Origin: H17-190 sp034435615
GTDB lineage: Bacteria; Chloroflexota; Dehalococcoidia; SM23-28-2; HRBIN24
Direction of reading: 5' to 3'
Assembly (NCBI GenBank): GCA_034435615.1
Contig: DAOTWZ010000044.1
Coordinates: 1-54,807 of the forward strand
DNA length: 54,807 bases
Below, one piece after another: positions 31,463-38,750 of this stretch. Under the pieces are notes generated by a model that worked only from the letters and a program-made list of their open reading frames with translations, ran no database searches and was not told where the DNA came from. The position numbers and the translations under genes are program-made. How positions within the stretch are numbered: position 1 is the stretch's first letter; every line of letters starts with the position of its first letter.

Positions 31463-32656
31463 ATGACGGAGCGAGGCAAGCGCCCCCTGGAGCCGGCCCA
31501 CTTCCCATACCTGGACTACCGCCGCTACACCTTCTCCCTGGGACTGGAGACGCCAGCCGGCGTCTGGCTCTCCGGGCACGCCGCCTCCCGCTACTCGCCC
31601 GAGGAGGGGAGGGTGGTGGCCCGGGGAGACCTGCTGGAGCAGGCCCGCACCGCCTATGAAAAGATAGCCCTCTTGCTGAAGGAGGCCGGGCTGACGCTGG
31701 AGCAGGTGGTCCGCTCCGTGGACTATGTCACCCCCGAGGGCCTGCGGGAGTATGAGGGGCTGGCCGCCTTGCGGCGTCAGCTCTTCGGCCCCCGGCCGCC
31801 TGCCACCACCACAGTAGTGGTGCGACAGCTCCTGCGCCCCACTGCCCTCATCGAGGTGGAGGCGATAGCCTCCCCCGGCCCCGACGCCGCCGCCCCGGGC
31901 GAGGTGGACGGCCTGCACCGCGCCCAGGCCCGTCGCCTGGGCGACCTGCTGTTCATCGCTGGCCAGCTCCCCTTTCGCCCCGGCACGCGAGAGGTGGCCC
32001 ACCCGGGCGACATCGTGGCCCAGGCGGAGCAGATATACGAGAACGCCGGCCGCCTGCTGGCGGCGGCGGGCCTGGGCTGGGAGAGCGTGGTCAAGACGGT
32101 TGAGTATCTGACGCCAGCCGGCCTCCCCCGCTACCGGGAGACGGCGGCGGTGCGGCGTCGCTACCTGGCTCCCCACTATCCGGCCGCCACCGGCATCGTC
32201 ATGCCCCGCCTGGAGCACCAGGACGCCCTCCTGCAGGTGGAGTTCATCGCCAGCTACGGCCCCAAGGAGGTGGTAGACCCCGGCTGGCCCCACTACCAGC
32301 GCCTCACCTTCTCCCCCGGCGTGCGGACGGGGCGTCTCCTCTTCGTCTCCGGCATGTGGGCGGCCGACCCCCTGACCGGCGAGGTCCAGCACCCGGGCGA
32401 TGTGGCCGGCCAGGCGGGCTATGTCTATCAGTCCCTCATCGGCCCCGTCCTGCGGGCGGCCGGCGTGGGCCTGGAGGCGCTCCTGCGCACGGTAGAATAC
32501 GTGGCCCCGGCCGCCCTTCCCGGCTACGCCGCCACAGCGGAGGTGCGCCGTCAGCTCCTGCCGCCCCCCTTCCCGGCCGCCACCGGCGTGGTCTGCGAGT
32601 CCCTCCTGCGCCCCGACGTCCTCATCGAGGTGGACGCGGTGGCCCTTCTGCCATGA
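31463..32656 (+). CDS. Single-chain triple Rid (YjgF/RidA-like) domain protein
   Basis: A 397-residue protein made of three consecutive Rid domains (about 1-135, 145-265 and 275-397). Each has the family helix (YEKIALLLKEAG, YENAGRLLAAAG, YQSLIGPVLRAAG), a V..VDY/VEYVTP strand, and a closing IEVEAIA-like strand. Rid proteins are homotrimers with active sites between subunits, so this may be a covalent pseudo-trimer. The catalytic Arg of RidA (PARS) is absent in all three (PATT, PAAT, PAAT). Classic imine deamination is therefore unlikely; ligand binding or another reaction is possible. It starts 3 bp after the redoxin stop, and its own stop overlaps the next start (ATGA). Confidence 0.88.
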   Translation: MTERGKRPLEPAHFPYLDYRRYTFSLGLETPAGVWLSGHAASRYSPEEGRVVARGDLLEQARTAYEKIALLLKEAGLTLEQVVRSVDYVTPEGLREYEGLAALRRQLFGPRPPATTTVVVRQLLRPTALIEVEAIASPGPDAAAPGEVDGLHRAQARRLGDLLFIAGQLPFRPGTREVAHPGDIVAQAEQIYENAGRLLAAAGLGWESVVKTVEYLTPAGLPRYRETAAVRRRYLAPHYPAATGIVMPRLEHQDALLQVEFIASYGPKEVVDPGWPHYQRLTFSPGVRTGRLLFVSGMWAADPLTGEVQHPGDVAGQAGYVYQSLIGPVLRAAGVGLEALLRTVEYVAPAALPGYAATAEVRRQLLPPPFPAATGVVCESLLRPDVLIEVDAVALLP

Positions 32657-33609
32657 CCGCGGGACCACGTCTCCTCACCGATGAGCTGCGGGCCTGGGTG
32701 GGGCGGGAGGCGGTCTACACCGCTCCCGAGGAGCTGGGGCGGGCCAGCATCCGCTACTACGCCCTGGCCCTGGGCGACGAGAACCCTCTCTACCGGGACG
32801 AGGAATACGCCAGGGGCAGCCGCTTCGGCGGCATCGTGGCGCCGCCCACCCTCATCTGCGAGACGAACCAGCTCTACCCGGCGCGGGCCGTGGGTCAGGG
32901 CTACATCGGCCACCTGTGGGAGCTGCCCCTCCCCGTCCCCTGTCGCCTCCTGCGCGGCGGCAACCAGTACGAGTTCCTCCAGCCCGTCCGCCCCGACGAC
33001 CGTCCCAGCGTGACCTGGCGCCTTCTGGAGCTGCGAGAGCAGCCCACCCGCTCCCGGGGGCTGGTGCTCCTGGTGGTATCGGAGGCCCGTTACCGCAACC
33101 AGCGGGGGGAGCCGCTGGCCGTCAACCGGGAAACCGTCATCTACCAGCCCGTGGAGCCGGTGCCGGTGGAGGCCCCGGCGGCCGGCGAGCGGGAGGAGGA
33201 AGCGAGGACGGCCGGGGGAGAGGAGCTACCGCCCTTGGAGGTCGCCATCACCCTTCCCGTGCTGGTGGCCTACGCCGGCGCCACCTGGGACTGGCACCCC
33301 TATCACTACGACCAGCAGTTGGCCCGGGAGGTCGGCCTCCCCGGGCCCTTCGTGGACGGCCAGATGTGGGGCGGTCTGCTGGCCCGCCTGGTGCTGGCCT
33401 GGGCCGGCCGGGACGCCTGGCTGCGGCGGCTCTGGCTGCGCTACCGCTCCCTCCTGTTCTGCGGCGAGACGGCCCGCTGCCGCGGCTGGGTCGCCGCCCG
33501 GGAAGAGAGGGAGGGATGCACCCTCATCCGTTGCTCCCTGCGGGTGGAGGCCGGGGACGGCCGGGTGGTGGTGGACGGCGCTGGCGCCGAGGTAGAACTC
33601 CCAGGCTAG
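32653..33609 (+). CDS. MaoC/FAS1-dehydratase-like double-hotdog hydratase
   Basis: A 318-residue double-hotdog protein. The N-terminal half shows YYALALGDENPLYRDEEYA and FGGIVAPPTLICE, as in mesaconyl-CoA or (R)-hydratase N-terminal domains. The C-terminal half shows YAGATWDWHPYHYDQQLAREVGLPGPFVDGQMWGGLL, the MaoC hydratase core with its Asp/His pair. Members hydrate or dehydrate enoyl- or 3-hydroxyacyl-CoA thioesters. The ATG overlaps the triple-Rid stop by 4 bp, so it is translationally coupled. A linker rich in Glu and Ala (about residues 175-200) separates the halves. The exact substrate is unknown. Confidence 0.87.
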   Translation: MTAGPRLLTDELRAWVGREAVYTAPEELGRASIRYYALALGDENPLYRDEEYARGSRFGGIVAPPTLICETNQLYPARAVGQGYIGHLWELPLPVPCRLLRGGNQYEFLQPVRPDDRPSVTWRLLELREQPTRSRGLVLLVVSEARYRNQRGEPLAVNRETVIYQPVEPVPVEAPAAGEREEEARTAGGEELPPLEVAITLPVLVAYAGATWDWHPYHYDQQLAREVGLPGPFVDGQMWGGLLARLVLAWAGRDAWLRRLWLRYRSLLFCGETARCRGWVAAREEREGCTLIRCSLRVEAGDGRVVVDGAGAEVELPG

Positions 33610-33694
33610 TGCCTATAGGAACAAACCCCCCGGTAGGCTAGAATAGTAGGGTCGATATCATGGCCGCCCCGGCGGCCATCCGAGGGAGCGCACC

Positions 33695-35989
33695 GTGAAC
33701 ACCGTCGCAGAGGACCGTAAGCCAGGCTCGCCCCTGGAGGGGCCGCCCGTGGTCCCCGCCTTCGTCAAGGCCCTGGACGAGATGGTAGCGGTGGCCCGGC
33801 AGGGCCACCGACCGGACAGCGAATTCTTCAACCCCGACGATAGCTGGCTCATAGCCCGCATGCGCATCTTCCAGGACCTCCCCCCGGACGAGCAGGAGCG
33901 GCTCCTGGCCGAGTACCGGGAGATCCTGGAGGAGGCGGAGCGGGCGGCCGCCCAGGGCCAGGCGGCCAGACGGGCCGGCCCGGACGTGGTCTTCCGGCTG
34001 GACAGCGGCGGCCTCGCCTTCTTCAGCCAGTTGGGGGTAGCCCGGCGGCCCGACCTGACCCAATACTTCGTAGATGGCTTCCTGCGCAACCGGGACGCCG
34101 TGGCCTTCAGCGAGGAGAACCAGCGCCTCTTCGCCGAGGTGATTCCCTACATCACCGCCCGCATGCGGGAGGCCTTCGCCCGGGGGGACTACATCGTCCA
34201 GACGGACCGCCAGATCTGCGACGCCCCCGGCCGCTCCTACCACGCCCGCCAGCTCCTCTTCGGCACTCGCTATCTGCAGATACCCTACATCTGGCGGCAG
34301 CTCACCTTCGACCTGCCGCGGGAGGAGTGGCAGCGGGAGCCCCAGATCCTGGAGGTCTCCATACCCCACTGGCTGGAAGACCTGGGCCTGCCCGAGGCGT
34401 TGAAGGAGCGGGTGCGGGAGGCGGGGCTGACACAGCTCGTCTTCAAGGCCCCCACCAAGGGGCTCTCCCTGCACCTGGGCTTCGACTACGTGGGCGAGCA
34501 CAAGATGGGGCCCCTCTCCATCGCCATGTCGCTGGTGAAGGAGAGGAACGGCCTGGCCGTCCAGGCCGCCCTCAGCGTGGCCCGCATCACCACCATGGAC
34601 GGCTCCATGAACCACACCGCCATGGTGACCATCGGCCCTTCCCTCCATGGCAAGAGCACCCTCACCATCATGATCGACCCCGAGCGCAGCGACCTGGCCG
34701 ACCGCCTGGGCATCGTCCGCGGGCCGGACGAGGGCGTCTACCCCATGAACGACGACATCGTCCTCCTCCAGCCGCTGCCCGAGGTGCTGGAGACGCGGCG
34801 GGGCGGCCGCCGCCTGCGCATCCCCTACGGCATCGACGGCACCGAGAACAACTTCTACGCCGTCCCCTCCGGCCTGACCCGCGAGGACGATCCCATAACC
34901 TACGACGTCCTTCGGGGCACCCCGGAGGAGCCCAATCCCCAGGAGACCCTGGAGAATGTGGTGGTGGACCCCAGGACCGGCGCCCCTAACTTCCAGATCA
35001 ACCCCACCCGCAACATGCGCATGGTTCTCTCCCGTCCCCGCCTCATAGAAAGGAAGGGCGTCTCCCACCTGCTGGAGGTCATCACCGGCGGGCGCCTGCG
35101 GGAGGCGGTGCACGTCCCCATGGGTGACATAGACCGCATCTTCTGGCAGGCGGTGATGCGGGAGAACACCGTCACCCCGCCCTTGCGACGCCTCCAGGTG
35201 GAGCAGTACGTGCGCGTCCTCATGTACGGCGAGGCGGTCCAGATGGGGGCCGCCGCCGGCGCCATCGGCAAGCCCTACGTGGAGTATTTCTCGGACCCCT
35301 TCATCATCGGCCTGGAGGACGAGAACGCCAACCTCCTCTACCACATCCTGCGGCGACTGGAGCGGGGCGGCATCGCCCAGGAGTACTATGTCTTCAACAC
35401 CGGTGGCCTGGGAGCCGAGAGCAACGAGGAGGCCAGCGGCCCCCGCTACCGCAAGATCCCCCGCGAGCTGACCCTCATGCTCCAGGAGGCGCTGCTGCGG
35501 GGCGCCGTCAAGTTCGAATACGACGAGGTGCTGGGCTCCGACATCGCCGTGGCCATCGTCGACCGTCAGGGGCGGGAGATAGTGGACCTGCGCTCGGAGT
35601 GGCTGCCGCGGGCCATCTACGGCGAGGAGGAATACAAGGAGCGGGTCACCCAGTTGCGACGCCGGCGCTTCTACGGTCGCGACGCCAGCGACAAGGCGGG
35701 CATCCTCCGCTACACCAAGGTGACGGACGCCATCATCGACATCACCGACATCCCCACCCCCACCAACGAGCGTGAGCTCTCCTGGCTCCTCTCCTTCTAC
35801 TGGCACGTGGACATGGCCTACAACACCCTGTCGGAGCTGGCGGCCCACCGGGGAGAGGGGATGCGCCCCGCCCCCTATCTGCTGCGCACCCTGCAGCGCA
35901 TCTACGATACGGCCCTGGCCCAGGGCCTGGAGCTGACGGCGGAGAGCCGCCGCGCCTTGGCCGTCCTGGGGCTGGACCCTCGGCGCTGA
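33695..35989 (+). CDS. PEPCK-like P-loop protein of unknown function
   Basis: A 764-residue protein starting at GTG (AGGGAG 7 nt upstream) with TAGAAT at 33639-33644 as possible -10. The core aligns by motif with ATP-dependent phosphoenolpyruvate carboxykinase. YVGEHKMG resembles the lysine-bearing GEMKKG segment. GPSLHGKST (about residues 314-322) matches the GLSGTGKTT kinase-1a loop. MNDDIVLLQP sits where the DDEHGW kinase-2 motif lies, and GTENNFYAVPSG follows. PEPCK itself is about 530 residues; here about 250 N-terminal and 200 C-terminal residues are additional or strongly diverged, and the DEHGW residues are lost. It probably binds nucleotide; carboxykinase activity is doubtful. It may be a kinase-like or storage-related enzyme. 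Confidence 0.75.
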   Translation: MNTVAEDRKPGSPLEGPPVVPAFVKALDEMVAVARQGHRPDSEFFNPDDSWLIARMRIFQDLPPDEQERLLAEYREILEEAERAAAQGQAARRAGPDVVFRLDSGGLAFFSQLGVARRPDLTQYFVDGFLRNRDAVAFSEENQRLFAEVIPYITARMREAFARGDYIVQTDRQICDAPGRSYHARQLLFGTRYLQIPYIWRQLTFDLPREEWQREPQILEVSIPHWLEDLGLPEALKERVREAGLTQLVFKAPTKGLSLHLGFDYVGEHKMGPLSIAMSLVKERNGLAVQAALSVARITTMDGSMNHTAMVTIGPSLHGKSTLTIMIDPERSDLADRLGIVRGPDEGVYPMNDDIVLLQPLPEVLETRRGGRRLRIPYGIDGTENNFYAVPSGLTREDDPITYDVLRGTPEEPNPQETLENVVVDPRTGAPNFQINPTRNMRMVLSRPRLIERKGVSHLLEVITGGRLREAVHVPMGDIDRIFWQAVMRENTVTPPLRRLQVEQYVRVLMYGEAVQMGAAAGAIGKPYVEYFSDPFIIGLEDENANLLYHILRRLERGGIAQEYYVFNTGGLGAESNEEASGPRYRKIPRELTLMLQEALLRGAVKFEYDEVLGSDIAVAIVDRQGREIVDLRSEWLPRAIYGEEEYKERVTQLRRRRFYGRDASDKAGILRYTKVTDAIIDITDIPTPTNERELSWLLSFYWHVDMAYNTLSELAAHRGEGMRPAPYLLRTLQRIYDTALAQGLELTAESRRALAVLGLDPRR

Positions 35990-35994
35990 GGGCG

Positions 35995-37215
35995 CTAGAC
36001 GGCCGGCCCCTCCGAGGGGGCCGAGGGGGAGGGTATCGCCCCCTCCTCCCTCAGGGTCCGCAGCTCCTCCTCCGAGTAGCCGGCCTCCCGCAACAGCTCC
36101 TCCGTGTGCTCCCCCAGGCGGGGCGCCGGGCCCAGGGCGCCGCTCTCCGCCCCGCTGAAACGGAAGGGCGGCCCGGGCACCAGCAGCGTGCCCTGGGTGG
36201 GATGCTCCACCCGGCGGAAGAAGCCGACCGCTGCCAGATGGGGGTCCTGGAAGAGGTCGTCGGTGCTGAGGACGGGCGCCGCCGGGATGTCGGCCTCCAT
36301 GAGGAGGCGCAGCCACTCCTCGGTGGTCCTGGTCTGCAGGACCTCCTCCAGGATGTCGTAGACCAGGCGGGAGTTAGCGCTGCGGGCGCTGTAGCTGTTC
36401 ATCCGGGGATCCGTCAGCAGGTCGGGGCGGCCAGCCAGCCGGGCGAAGGCCTGCCAGTGCTTGTCCATGTATATGATGGCGGCTATGTAGCCGTCCTTGG
36501 TGCGGAAGATACGCCGCACTGTGGGGAGGACGCGCTGGTAGAGGGCGGGGCCCAGGGGCGGCTCGAAGAGGCGGCCCATGACGTGGGCGGACAGGACGAA
36601 GCTGCTCAGCGCCTCGAACATGGGGACCTCTATCTCCTGCCCCTGCCCCGTGCGCTCCCGCTGCTGGAGGGCGGCCAGGATGGCCAGGGCCGCCAGGAGG
36701 CCGGCCACCTTATCAGCCACGCCGTCCCCCACGTATTGGGGGCGCCCCTCCTCGTCCGCCTGGAGCATCGTCATCCCGGAGAGGGCCTGGATGGTGTCGT
36801 CGTAGGCGGGGCGGTCGCGGTAGGGGCCGCCCTGTCCGTAGCCCCAGATGTTGCAGTAGACCAGGCGGGGGTTGAGGGCGGAGAGCTCCTCATAGCCGAG
36901 GCGGAGCTGCTCTACCGCCCGCCGACGCATGTTGTGGACGAAGACATCGGCCCCGGGGACGAGGCGGAGGAGGGCCTCCCGGCCCTTGGGGTGCTTCAGG
37001 TCCAGTAGCAGCCCTCGCTTTCCCCGGTTCAGGTTGAGGAAGCCGCCGCTCATCCCCGCCTGACGGTAGGGCCAGGCGTTGCGGAAGGGGTCTCCGGCCG
37101 GCCCCTCTACCTTGATGACGTCCGCTCCCAGGTCTGCCAGTAGCTGGGTGCAGTAGGGGCCGGCCAGGACGCTCGTCAGGTCCAGCACCCGGACTCCCGC
37201 CAAGGGACCGTTCAT
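35995..37215 (-). CDS. CaiB/BaiF (class III) CoA-transferase
   Basis: A 406-residue class III acyl-CoA transferase moving CoA between organic acids. Family blocks include GVRVLDLTSVLAGPYCTQLLADLGADVIKVEGPAGDP at the N-terminus, LNLNRGKRGLLLDLKHPKGREALLRLV, and PAYDDTIQALSGM holding the catalytic Asp. PTVRRIFRTKDGYIAA and DIPAAPVLSTDDLFQDPHLAAVGFF follow. The start at 37215 (MNGPLAGVRV) agrees with the family; a longer frame to 37263 has no ribosome site. Possible substrates include branched or aromatic acids linked to nearby acyl-CoA enzymes, but this is not determined. Confidence 0.93.
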   Translation of the reverse strand: MNGPLAGVRVLDLTSVLAGPYCTQLLADLGADVIKVEGPAGDPFRNAWPYRQAGMSGGFLNLNRGKRGLLLDLKHPKGREALLRLVPGADVFVHNMRRRAVEQLRLGYEELSALNPRLVYCNIWGYGQGGPYRDRPAYDDTIQALSGMTMLQADEEGRPQYVGDGVADKVAGLLAALAILAALQQRERTGQGQEIEVPMFEALSSFVLSAHVMGRLFEPPLGPALYQRVLPTVRRIFRTKDGYIAAIIYMDKHWQAFARLAGRPDLLTDPRMNSYSARSANSRLVYDILEEVLQTRTTEEWLRLLMEADIPAAPVLSTDDLFQDPHLAAVGFFRRVEHPTQGTLLVPGPPFRFSGAESGALGPAPRLGEHTEELLREAGYSEEELRTLREEGAIPSPSAPSEGPAV

Positions 37216-37260
37216 CGCCAGCTTCCCCCTCTCTGGGCGGCCACTGGGCCCGGCCGCCTT

Positions 37261-37277
37261 CATGCTACTTTAGCATG
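37261..37277. promoter_or_regulatory. Perfect inverted repeat CATGCTA-n3-TAGCATG
   Basis: Two 7-bp arms around CTT lie 46 nt upstream of the CoA-transferase ATG. On the minus strand a TGCTAAAGT extended -10-like sequence overlaps it. The position and symmetry suit an operator for the CoA-transferase gene. Confidence 0.45.
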
Positions 37278-37645
37278 GCGCAGGCGGCCGGGCTTGTGAC
37301 CGGCGTATTTAATACACATTTAACGGAGGGGCCAGGGCTGACACTAGCCCGCGGAGAGAACGGCGTTTAAAATATTCACTAGAGAGGAGACAGGACGAGC
37401 GACAGGGAGGTGTTGTGAGGGCGGGCCGCTTACGGGCGCTTATACCCCTATAGCTCTGCCAGGGCGGGCCCTGACCTTTCACTTCTTGGCCTGGAGACCA
37501 CGGGGCCGTCCGCCGGTAGTCGTGGCCCTCAGCCACAGCCACGGCGCTCACGTCTGACTCCATCTTGTGAGAAGCACAGGCAGGCAGGCCTGGCCTCCCG
37601 GCGCCAGGCTGGCCAGCCACTATACCTTTCGGGGAGGTGAAGGCG
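37278..37645. other. Gene-free 368-bp divergent intergenic region with AT-rich island
   Basis: No gene is supported. The stretch 37305-37380 is markedly AT-rich for this genome (GTATTTAATACACATTTAAC and GTTTAAAATATTCAC). Small hairpins are GGGCT-GACACT-AGCCC at 37335-37350 and GCCTGGC-n8-GCCAGGC at 37588-37609. TATACC at 37621-37626 is too close to the glycosyltransferase ribosome site to be a normal -10. Promoters for both flanking genes are expected in the AT-rich part but cannot be fixed. Confidence 0.45.
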
Positions 37646-38722
37646 ATGCGGATAGCTATGGTGGCACCTCTGATAGAGCCCGTACCGCCGCCGCTGTACG
37701 GGGGCACGGAGAGGGTCATCCACGTCCTGACGGAGGAGCTGGTGCGCAAGGGCCACGAGGTGACCCTCTTCGCCAGCGGGGACTCCCAGACCAGCGCCGA
37801 ACTGGTGCCCTGCGCCCCTCGCGGGCTGCGGCTGGACAACATCAACGACAAAGAGGCCTGCATAGCCTATACTCTCATCGAGCTGGACCGCGTCTACCAG
37901 CGGGCAGCCGAGTTCGACATCATCCACAGCCACGTAGACTATCTGGCCTTCCCCTTCGCCCGGCTGAGCCCCACGCCCACCGTCAGCACCACCCACGGCC
38001 GGCTGGACCAGCCCCAGACCCGGCGCATCTACAGCGCCTTCCCGGAGCACCCCCTGGTTTCCATCAGCCAGGCCCAGCAGACCTGGCTGCCGGAAGCCAA
38101 CTGGCTGGGCACCGTCCACAACGCCATCGATGTGGACAATTTCCACTTCCGGCCCGAGCACGGCGACTATCTGGTCTTCCTGGGGCGCATCAGCCCCGAG
38201 AAGCGCCCTGACCGCGCCATCGAGATCGCCCGGGAGGTGGGGATGCGGCTGGTCATCGCCGCCAAGGTGGACGCCGCCGACCGCGAATACTACGAGCACG
38301 CCATAGCCCCCTTGATACGGCAGTGCCCTCTGGTAGAATTTATCGGTGAGGTCAACGAGCGTGAGAAGGACGCGCTTCTGGGCGGCGCCTATGCCTATCT
38401 CTTCCCCATCGACTGGCCGGAGCCCTTCGGCCTCACCATGGTAGAGGCCATGGCTACCGGCACGCCCGTCATCGCCTATCGCGCCGGCTCGGTGCCCGAG
38501 ATCGTTATCGATGGTGTAACGGGCTTCGTCTGCGACAGTCTCTGCGAGATGGTGGAAGCAGTGCCCAGGGTCAGGGAGCTGGACCGGAGGGCCTGTCGTC
38601 AGCACGTGGAGCGCAACTTCTCCCCTCAGGTCATGGCCAGCAAATACGAGGCCATCTATCGGCAGTTGGTGGAGAGCTGGTCCGCCTCCGGCCCGGGCGT
38701 CAGGTCTCGGATCGTGGCCTGA
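37646..38722 (+). CDS. GT4-family glycosyltransferase
   Basis: A 358-residue GT-B retaining glycosyltransferase. The N-terminal domain opens MRIAMVAPLIEPVPPPLYGGTERVIHVLTEELVRKGHEVTLFASGDS with the acceptor-side glycine motif. The C-terminal domain has VFLGRISPEKRPDRAIEIA and the EPFGLTMVEAMATGTPVIAYRAGSVPEIV nucleotide-sugar motif with its two glutamates. The ATG at 37646 has GGAGG 8 nt upstream. It lies 28 bp before a HAD-GH65 fusion, so both may belong to disaccharide or glucoside metabolism. Donor and acceptor are unknown. Confidence 0.92.
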   Translation: MRIAMVAPLIEPVPPPLYGGTERVIHVLTEELVRKGHEVTLFASGDSQTSAELVPCAPRGLRLDNINDKEACIAYTLIELDRVYQRAAEFDIIHSHVDYLAFPFARLSPTPTVSTTHGRLDQPQTRRIYSAFPEHPLVSISQAQQTWLPEANWLGTVHNAIDVDNFHFRPEHGDYLVFLGRISPEKRPDRAIEIAREVGMRLVIAAKVDAADREYYEHAIAPLIRQCPLVEFIGEVNEREKDALLGGAYAYLFPIDWPEPFGLTMVEAMATGTPVIAYRAGSVPEIVIDGVTGFVCDSLCEMVEAVPRVRELDRRACRQHVERNFSPQVMASKYEAIYRQLVESWSASGPGVRSRIVA

Positions 38723-38750
38723 GCCAGGGCCCGAGGTGTACCCTTAGACC

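Noticed and set aside
29144..32668. 1174-residue minus-strand open frame running antisense through the redoxin and triple-Rid genes
   Set aside because: Only its last 353 codons encode a recognisable LLM enzyme with a good ribosome site; the rest is repetitive Gly/Ala/Arg/His-type translation caused by high GC and opposes well-supported genes.
33638..36316. 892-residue minus-strand open frame
   Set aside because: It opposes the PEPCK-like gene, lacks any domain, and its composition is typical of an antisense shadow.
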